DNA from: an uncultured bacterium
GTDB taxonomy: Bacteria > Hydrogenedentota > Hydrogenedentia > Hydrogenedentales > CAITNO01
Reading direction: 5' to 3'
DNA: 6,003 nucleotides
Assembly (NCBI GenBank): GCA_937923585.1
Contig: CALDSM010000322.1
Coordinates: 1 to 6,003, forward strand
Shown here: one piece after another, positions 1 through 6,003 of the stretch
How the letters are laid out: every line of letters begins with the position of its first letter
Numbering within the stretch: the first letter of the stretch is position 1
Program-made: the position numbers and the translations under genes
The notes under the pieces: model-generated
Seen by the model: only the letters and a program-made list of their open reading frames with translations
Told to the model about the DNA's origin: nothing
Database searches by the model: none

Positions 1-1
1 T

Positions 2-595
2 GTTTCCATCGGAGTGTCGGGGGATGAATCCGGCCATTTTCCGCTCACTCTGACCTTGGGTGTGGGGGTACACACACTGCGCGCCAGTGCCGCGCGTACC
101 GGCAGCCCCGTCCCCCCCGTCGAGACGGAAAAAGTCTTCACAGTAGACGCGGCCCCTGTCGTGCCCGCGCTGTCTGTGTCTCCGGCGTCCCCAAAGACTC
201 CTTTTGGCGAGGTCAAAGCGGGTGCCATTTCCGACACCGCCTTCACGGTGAAGAACAGTGGCACGGGAACGCTCACCGGTGCGGCAAGTCTCACGGGGGA
301 CACGCAGTTTGAGTTTGTCGGCGCAAGCGCCTTCTCCCTTTCCAAGGGCGCGAGTACCACTGTTACCGTGCGGTTCGCTCCCGACAAGGGGGGGAATTTC
401 TCAGGCATGGTTTCCTTCAGCAGCAACGGCGGAAATGCAACGGTCTCGTTGACGGGCACAGGTGTCAAGACCGGCGGGGTGTTCAACTGCGCAGGCGGCC
501 GCCAGGCACCAGATGCGGGGGCGGCCGACCTTCTGGTCGCGATCTTTGCAGTGGCGGCACTTCTGTCCGCGCCTTGCCGCAGAGTCCGACACTAA
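2..595 (+). CDS. Exported/surface protein with choice-of-anchor-D (HYDIN-like) domain, 5'-truncated
   Basis: Partial gene: the frame is open to the window edge, and the GTG at base 14 has no clear ribosome site, so the true start lies upstream (197 codons visible). The first ~50 residues look like the end of an Ig-like beta domain (LTLTLGVGVHTLRASAA), followed by a Pro/Val linker. Residues ~57-155 form one choice-of-anchor-D / ASPM-SPD2-Hydin-type beta sandwich, with FGEV near the start, FTVKNSGTGTL, a VTVRFAPDKGGNFSG strand pair and a closing VSLTGTG. Such domains are common in secreted and surface proteins. The tail is tripartite: FNCAGG (Cys163), a hydrophobic segment at ~175-192, then a short basic end (RRVRH). 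That resembles the CTERM sorting signals processed at the envelope. No signal peptide is visible, as expected for a 5'-truncated gene. The specific function is unknown. Domain call is good; the sorting-signal class is inferred. Confidence 0.8.
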   Translation, partial: VSIGVSGDESGHFPLTLTLGVGVHTLRASAARTGSPVPPVETEKVFTVDAAPVVPALSVSPASPKTPFGEVKAGAISDTAFTVKNSGTGTLTGAASLTGDTQFEFVGASAFSLSKGASTTVTVRFAPDKGGNFSGMVSFSSNGGNATVSLTGTGVKTGGVFNCAGGRQAPDAGAADLLVAIFAVAALLSAPCRRVRH

Positions 596-643
596 ACGCC
601 GCTGAAGCAGCCGCCGTTCCCGCTGGTTGCATACATACGGGAC

Positions 644-672
644 GGCAACCCGTTTCTGTGTACGGGCTTGCC
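644..672 (+). terminator. Hairpin downstream of exported-protein gene, possible weak terminator
   Basis: GGCAACCCGT (644-653) can pair with ACGGGCTTGCC (662-672), giving ten base pairs with one bulged C (667) and an eight-base loop. It lies about 50 bases past the stop of the upstream gene. There is no T-run after it, so it may be an mRNA 3' structure rather than a true intrinsic terminator. CCCGT (649-653) can alternatively pair with the upstream ACGGG at 637-641. Confidence 0.35.
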
Positions 673-780
673 CGCAAAGAAACCGCCGGCACGATAGTAT
701 CCCCGACCATTCCCATCCGCAGCATTGCGTTCCGTCGTGCAATTGCATATCATGTGAAATAACACGGCTTTAAGGCGGCC

Positions 781-810
781 TTGACATGGCCACAGCCGGG
801 AACAGATAAT
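781..810 (+). promoter_or_regulatory. Sigma70-like promoter P1 for acyl-CoA dehydrogenase gene
   Basis: A perfect -35 box TTGACA (781-786) is followed after 18 bases by GATAAT (805-810), five of six matches to the -10 consensus. It would start transcription near 817, leaving a leader of about 100 bases before the ATG at 917. The -35 box is flanked by GGCC on both sides and by a wider CGGCT/AGCCG inverted pair (765-769, 794-798), too short to call an operator. Confidence 0.6.
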
Positions 811-824
811 TCTGCAAAAATCCG

Positions 825-853
825 TTGCAGCGCCGAGCGCAACGTGGTAATAT
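825..853 (+). promoter_or_regulatory. Second sigma70-like promoter P2 for acyl-CoA dehydrogenase gene
   Basis: TTGCAG (825-830), a 17-base spacer, then TAATAT (848-853). Predicted start is near 860, giving a leader of about 57 bases. It is weaker than P1 at 781-810, and its -35 box lies just downstream of P1's likely start site. The two could be tandem promoters, or this one may be chance. Confidence 0.35.
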
Positions 854-904
854 GTCAGTGATGGAGTTTACCTGTCGGTAGGTATATGAGTTCCAACCCG
901 AAGC

Positions 905-908
905 GAGG
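905..908 (+). promoter_or_regulatory. Ribosome binding site of acyl-CoA dehydrogenase
   Basis: GAGG with an eight-base spacer to ATG at 917. It decides the start, and the N-terminal residues from this ATG are charged and helical (MADDKAKDVAMQMAEDA). Confidence 0.6.
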
Positions 909-916
909 ATCGTATC

Positions 917-2866
917 ATGGCTGATGACAAGGCAAAAGATGTTGCAATGCAAATGGCGGAGGATGCCCGCCAGGCCGAATGGGACGCGGTAAGTTTCACC
1001 GCGGAAATGTTCAAGGGCAATTTCCGCTGGGACCTGATGAATCCCTTCCCCACCCAGTCGCCCGAGGATGAGAAGATCGGTGATGAGTATCTTGAGAAGG
1101 TGAAGGCCGTGCTTGAGCAGCACGTGGATCCCTACAAGATTGACGAGACCGAGACCTATCCCCGCGAGACGCTCAAGGCGCTGGCGGACATCGGCATTTT
1201 CGGCATGAAGATCCCGAAGGAGTACGGCGGCCTCGGCCTGTCAGTATCCAACTACGCGCGCGTGCTCGGCCTTGTCGGCAGTTACTGCTCCAACACGGTC
1301 ACCTACCTGTCGGCCCACCAGAGCATCGGCGTGCCGCAGCCGCTCAAGGAGTTCGGCACCGAAGAGCAGAAGAAGAAATGGCTGCCCCGCCTCGCCGCCG
1401 GCGAGATTTCGGCCTTTGCGCTGACCGAGCCCGATGTGGGTTCCGACCCGGCCAAAATGGTGAGCACGGCGACACCGACCGAGGACGGCAATTACTACCT
1501 CATCAACGGCGACAAGCTGTGGTGCACCAACGGCTACGACGAGTTGACCACGCTGATCGTGGTGCTGGCCAAGACGCCGGACAAGGTGCTGCCCAACGGC
1601 AAGTCCATCCCGCAGATCTCGGCCTTCGTGGTCGAGACAAACATGCCGGGCGTGGAGCGGGTCCACCGCTGCAAGTTCATGGGCCTGCGCGGCATCGCCA
1701 ACGGCGCGCTCATCTTCAAGAACGTGAAGGTGCCGAAGGAGAACATGGTCGGCAAGCCGGGCATGGGCCTGAAGATCGCCCTGTCCACGCTCAACGTCGG
1801 CCGTCTCGGCCTTCCCGCCGCCGGTGTCGGCACGGGCATGGCTTTCATCGACGACGCCACGTGGTGGGCAAACAGCCGGGTGCAGTGGGGCCAGTCGGTC
1901 GGCAAGCACCAGTCCATCTCCAAGAAACTGGCCAACTACGCGGCGAGCCTCTTCTCGATGAAGGCCATGGTTTACCTGACCTGCGCCTTTGCGGACAAGA
2001 AGAACGCCGACATCCGCCTTGAGGCGGCCGCGGCCAAGTACTACTGCTCCGAGACATTGTGGAAGATGCTCGACGACTACATGCAGGTGCGCGGCGGCCG
2101 CGGCTACGAGCGCGCCACCTCCCTGTACGAGCGCGGCGACCGGCCCGTCGGTCTGGAAATGGCCATGCGCGACATGCGCGTCGGCCGCATCTTCGAGGGT
2201 TCCTCCGAGGTCATGCACCTCATCATGGCCCGCGAGGCGCTCGACACCCATTTCAAACTGGTCATGCCGATCATGATGCCCAAACCCGGCCAGAAGGAGG
2301 GCAAGATCAAGCTCCTCATGAACGCCGCCGCCTTCTACATGACCTGGCTGCCCAAGGTGTTCATGCCCGCGGGCACACCGGAGGCCAAGAAGCTCAACAG
2401 CACCAACCGCGCCCACCTTGCCTTCGCCGCCAAGACCTGCAAGCGGCTGGCCCGCAACCTGTTCTTCACCATGGCCAAGTTCGGGCCCAAGATGGAATAC
2501 GAGCAGATCATCCTCGGCAACTTCGTGGACATCGGCACGGACATGTTCGTGATGGCGGCCACGCTGGCCTACGCCGACCATCTGCTCGCCAAGAATCCCG
2601 CCGACCAGACGCCGCAGGAATTGGCCGACCTGTTCTGCAAGGAGGCGCGCAAGCGCATCGAGGCCAACTTCAAGGCGGTCAAGAACAAGAACAAGGTGTA
2701 CAGCAAGGTCGCAGGCCTGCTTATGGACGGCAAACTGTCCTGGCTGGCCAACGGCGGCATGGACAACACGATTCCGCCCGCATACCGGGACTATGCGAAG
2801 AATGACTACGAGCATCCGTGCGGACGCTATGTTCCGCCGCCCGAGAAGCCCAAGAAGGCCAAATAA
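917..2866 (+). CDS. Acyl-CoA dehydrogenase, long VLCAD/ACAD9-like form
   Basis: Predicted FAD enzyme that desaturates acyl-CoA to trans-2-enoyl-CoA in beta-oxidation and passes electrons to ETF. The 649 residues exceed the usual ~380-400 of short/medium-chain enzymes and match the very-long-chain type with an extra C-terminal helical domain (~450-630). Visible motifs: AHQSIG (133-138); the first family signature ALTEPDVGSD (168-177); KLWCTNG (200-206) in the beta domain; KFMGLRG (253-259); NVGR (293-296); and the second signature QVRGGRGY (390-397). RIFEGSSE (424-431) places the likely catalytic base at Glu427, as in VLCAD. About ten extra residues lie between GRGY and the catalytic motif compared with human VLCAD. 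No signal peptide is seen, so it is probably cytoplasmic or peripherally membrane-bound. Start ATG 917 is supported by GAGG (905-908) eight bases upstream. It seems monocistronic, with its own promoters and terminator; no ETF or other beta-oxidation gene is in the window. Chain-length preference is inferred from architecture only. Confidence 0.93.
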   Translation: MADDKAKDVAMQMAEDARQAEWDAVSFTAEMFKGNFRWDLMNPFPTQSPEDEKIGDEYLEKVKAVLEQHVDPYKIDETETYPRETLKALADIGIFGMKIPKEYGGLGLSVSNYARVLGLVGSYCSNTVTYLSAHQSIGVPQPLKEFGTEEQKKKWLPRLAAGEISAFALTEPDVGSDPAKMVSTATPTEDGNYYLINGDKLWCTNGYDELTTLIVVLAKTPDKVLPNGKSIPQISAFVVETNMPGVERVHRCKFMGLRGIANGALIFKNVKVPKENMVGKPGMGLKIALSTLNVGRLGLPAAGVGTGMAFIDDATWWANSRVQWGQSVGKHQSISKKLANYAASLFSMKAMVYLTCAFADKKNADIRLEAAAAKYYCSETLWKMLDDYMQVRGGRGYERATSLYERGDRPVGLEMAMRDMRVGRIFEGSSEVMHLIMAREALDTHFKLVMPIMMPKPGQKEGKIKLLMNAAAFYMTWLPKVFMPAGTPEAKKLNSTNRAHLAFAAKTCKRLARNLFFTMAKFGPKMEYEQIILGNFVDIGTDMFVMAATLAYADHLLAKNPADQTPQELADLFCKEARKRIEANFKAVKNKNKVYSKVAGLLMDGKLSWLANGGMDNTIPPAYRDYAKNDYEHPCGRYVPPPEKPKKAK

Positions 2867-2894
2867 CGGCCGCGTAGACATCCCCCGCAAATGA

Positions 2895-2940
2895 AACGGC
2901 GGGAGGCGTCAGACAAGACGCCTCCCGCCGTTCTTGTTTT
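2895..2940 (+). terminator. Strong intrinsic terminator after acyl-CoA dehydrogenase, possibly bidirectional
   Basis: A perfect 16-base-pair, GC-rich stem (2895-2910 with 2917-2932) closes a six-base loop AGACAA (2911-2916) and runs into TTCTTGTTTT (2931-2940). It sits 28 bases past the TAA of the dehydrogenase. On the opposite strand the stem is followed by TTCATTT, a weaker U-tract, so it may also stop transcripts from the converging ABC-F gene. Confidence 0.88.
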
Positions 2941-2973
2941 GCGTGGAGGTGATTGGTGCGGGAGTGGGGGGGA

Positions 2974-3009
2974 AGCATGGGAAGAATGCGAGGTATGGGA
3001 AGTATGGGA
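2974..3009. repeat. Degenerate 9-bp tandem repeat, four clear copies
   Basis: Consecutive nonamers AGCATGGGA, AGAATGCGA, GGTATGGGA and AGTATGGGA (consensus AGTATGGGA). A poorer G-rich copy (TGGGGGGGA) lies just upstream at 2965-2973. It is in the convergent intergenic region between the terminator and the 3' end of the ABC-F gene. On the other strand the unit reads TCCCATACT. Confidence 0.7.
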
Positions 3010-3050
3010 TTGCGGACAGGGGAGTTTCTGCGGTCCTCCTGTCCGGTCCA

Positions 3051-3071
3051 TTGTCAACTGTCAATTGTCCC
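3051..3071. repeat. 7-bp tandem repeat, three copies
   Basis: TTGTCAA, CTGTCAA and TTGTCCC follow one another directly and abut the stop codon of the ABC-F gene (reverse-strand TAA at 3074-3072). The unit differs in sequence and length from the 9-bp repeat 40 bases away. Confidence 0.6.
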
Positions 3072-4958
<1,887 letters not shown>

Positions 4959-4972
4959 AGTGCGTTCGGGGA

Positions 4973-4987
4973 TGTGGGATTGTGGGA
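4973..4987. repeat. Short G-rich repeat upstream of ABC-F gene, matching the repeat at its 3' end
   Basis: TGTGGGA occurs twice (4973-4979, 4981-4987). TGTGGGATTGTGG (4973-4985) matches TATGGGATTGCGG (3003-3015) at 11 of 13 positions, in the same orientation. The two copies lie outside opposite ends of the ABC-F gene. This one falls in its 5' leader. Confidence 0.5.
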
Positions 4988-5010
4988 AAAGGGAACCACA
5001 ACGGCGCATC

Positions 5011-5041
5011 AGTATACCGAAACTGACGGCAAGGCGGCCAA
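5011..5041 (-). promoter_or_regulatory. Possible promoter of the ABC-F gene
   Basis: On the reverse strand a TATACT -10 box (5016-5011) lies 52 bases before the ATG at 4958. The best -35 is TTGGCC (5041-5036) at a long 19-base spacing, so the call is weak. An inverted pair CCAAT-N6-ATTGG (5038-5053) overlaps the -35 and might be an operator between the divergent genes. Confidence 0.3.
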
Positions 5042-5070
5042 TCGGTTAATTGGTATTGCTTTCCCGGCCT

Positions 5071-5110
5071 GTATTCGTCCGTGCAGGTCCGTGTTTGTCC
5101 ATGCGCCGTC
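5071..5110. repeat. Degenerate 10-bp tandem repeat, three to four copies
   Basis: GTATTCGTCC, GTGCAGGTCC, GTGTTTGTCC and ATGCGCCGTC follow in phase; the first three share GT-N4-GTCC and the fourth ends CGTC. It lies between the divergent ABC-F and membrane-protein genes. It overlaps the only open upstream extension of the latter, which argues that the extension is not coding. Confidence 0.55.
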
Positions 5111-5122
5111 CCCGGCGATCCC

Positions 5123-5152
5123 TTGCCTCCGCGTGTTTTGCGCCGATATACT
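5123..5152 (+). promoter_or_regulatory. Possible promoter of the membrane-protein gene
   Basis: TTGCCT (5123-5128), an 18-base spacer, then TATACT (5147-5152). Transcription would begin near 5159, almost on the ATG at 5161, which would make a leaderless or near-leaderless mRNA. This agrees with the lack of any Shine-Dalgarno sequence before that ATG. Confidence 0.4.
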
Positions 5153-5160
5153 CTCTGCTC

Positions 5161-5956
5161 ATGAAGCGCCGCAAAGCCAAAACGAAATCTCACCCGGCTG
5201 CCGAACGCCCCGACATAACACCCGTTGCCGCCGCGGCGGGGTTGGCCGCCGTGCTGGTCGCCGTGGTCGTTTTGTATGCGCGCACGGCAAATTTTCCCTT
5301 TATCCAGGGCGATGACTCGTTCATGGTCTCGCAGCACCCGGTCATCAAGGAGGGGCTGACGGGACACGGGCTGGGCTGGGCGTTCACCAACAACCTGTAT
5401 GGCATATGGATGCCGCTTACGGCCATCACGCATATGGCTGACGTGAGCCTCTTCGGCACATGGGCTGGCGGGCACCATTTGGTGAACGTGCTTTGGCATC
5501 TGCTGGCGGTGGGGGCGTTTTACGCCGCGCTGCGCGTGCTGACCGTTGCGCGCGGCGTCAGTCTTGCCGCTGCGGCGCTGTTTGCCGTCCATCCGCTGGC
5601 GGTGGAGGATGTCGCGTGGGTCTCAAGCCGGAAGGACCTGGTCTGCGGTGCCTTCTTCGCGCTGACCCTGCTGGCCCACGGATGGTATGCGCAGCGACCC
5701 GGTTGGCTGCGCTACGGCGCGGTAACCGTTGCCGGACTGCTGGCGCTTGCCGGAAAGACCAGCGCCGCGCCGCTTCCCGCCGTGCTGCTTCTCCTTGACG
5801 CATGGCCGCTGGGGCGTTTTCACGTTGAGTGGGGCGACAGGCAACTCGCGCGGCGGGCTTTGCGGCTCTTGGCGGAGAAGATTCCCCTGCTGCTCGCCGG
5901 CATTGCCGTGTCGGTGGTGACCTGGGGTGGCCAGCATGCACTGGGCGCGATACGGG
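5161..5956 (+). CDS. Polytopic membrane protein, TMTC-like / GT-C-type glycosyltransferase family, 3'-truncated
   Basis: N-terminal 265 residues of a larger integral membrane protein. It starts with a basic cytoplasmic stretch (MKRRKAKTKS), then a membrane helix at ~21-40, then an external loop with GDDSFMVSQHP (Asp51-Asp52), typical of the acidic motif of GT-C glycosyltransferases. Further motifs typical of bacterial TMTC-like proteins, which often carry C-terminal TPR repeats: GGHHLVNVLWH (103-113), FAVHPLAVEDVAWVSSRKD (141-159), a lone Lys at 199 in LAGKTS, and LLLLDAWPLGRF (209-220). About five to six membrane helices are visible. A role in transferring sugars or another envelope modification is inferred from the family; no substrate can be named. 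ATG 5161 is preferred over upstream starts at 5101 and TTG 5050 because the basic-plus-helix N-terminus begins there and the upstream codons overlap a tandem repeat. The frame runs on to a TAG at 5989-5991, but everything after 5956 is adapter, so the natural C-terminus is missing. Confidence 0.85.
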
Positions 5957-6003
5957 AGATCGGAAGAGCGTCGTGTAGGGAAAGAGTGTAGATCTCGGTG
6001 GTC
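5957..6003 (+). other. Illumina TruSeq adapter contamination
   Basis: From AGATCGGAAGAGC at 5957 to the end, all 47 bases match, as I remember it, the reverse complement of the TruSeq universal adapter (continuing CGTCGTGTAGGGAAAGAGTG and then TAGATCTCGGTGGTC). This is library read-through left on the contig end, not genomic DNA. Translation in the open frame gives the well-known artefact tail EIGRASCRERV. Confidence 0.98.

Larger units (their letters stand above)
596..916. other. Intergenic region, 321 bases, no gene seen
   Basis: This stretch separates the exported-protein gene from the acyl-CoA dehydrogenase. Open frames through it are short, overlap the neighbours and lack recognisable protein features or ribosome sites. 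The first half holds a bulged hairpin (644-672). The second half holds two promoter-like sequences reading toward the dehydrogenase. The middle (about 680-760) shows nothing I can name, apart from the small palindrome GCAATTGC near 740. Confidence 0.6.

Noticed and set aside
401..1123. Small reverse-strand frames at 401-748 and 770-1123 as possible antisense or small genes
   Set aside because: Both overlap real genes by a large part of their length, have no recognisable domain and no ribosome site that I could see.
1241..2890. 549-codon open frame on - strand opposite the acyl-CoA dehydrogenase
   Set aside because: Codon-bias shadow: His/Gly/Val/Ala-rich translation without motifs, fully overlapping a clear acyl-CoA dehydrogenase and crossing into the terminator region.
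2895..2932. Long perfect inverted repeat as possible mobile-element end
   Set aside because: A short loop, T-rich tail and position 28 bases past a stop codon fit an intrinsic terminator; no transposase or target duplication is present.
5050..5160. N-terminal extension of the membrane-protein gene from TTG 5050 or ATG 5101
   Set aside because: The extension runs through a 10-bp tandem repeat and a promoter-like sequence and has no family-like residues; the basic-plus-helix N-terminus begins at 5161.

Overview
This window reads as a bacterial contig of fairly high GC (roughly 60% by eye). It carries four protein-coding genes, two of them incomplete, and it ends in non-biological sequence. The gene content points to a Gram-negative-type bacterium, possibly from a metagenome: an exported protein with a Cys/Gly-Gly, hydrophobic, arginine-rich tail; a long VLCAD-type acyl-CoA dehydrogenase; an ABC-F translation factor; and a polytopic membrane protein of the TMTC-like kind. 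A PVC-group, Hydrogenedentes-like or deltaproteobacterial-type source would fit, but nothing in the window fixes the phylum.

Layout: bases 2-595 (+) hold the 3' end of a surface or exported protein with a choice-of-anchor-D/HYDIN-type beta-sandwich domain and a sorting-signal-like C-terminus. A 321-base gap follows, with a hairpin and two sigma70-like promoters. Bases 917-2866 (+) encode the acyl-CoA dehydrogenase, closed by a strong intrinsic terminator at 2895-2940. The ABC-F gene (3072-4958, -) converges on it. A roughly 200-base divergent intergenic region separates ABC-F from the last gene (5161 onward, +), a multi-membrane protein with GT-C-like features that is cut off at the contig end.

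The genes do not form one pathway or operon. Each appears to be its own transcription unit: fatty acyl-CoA beta-oxidation, ribosome-associated ATPase, and envelope or glycan-related membrane protein. No mobile element, CRISPR array, tRNA or rRNA was seen.

The two most useful observations are these. (1) The last 47 bases (5957-6003) match the Illumina TruSeq adapter, so the apparent stop of the last gene is an artefact. (2) The intergenic regions on both sides of the ABC-F gene are built from short-period degenerate tandem repeats with units of about 7, 9 and 10 bases, and one 13-base element appears on both sides. I found no convincing new multi-gene system here.
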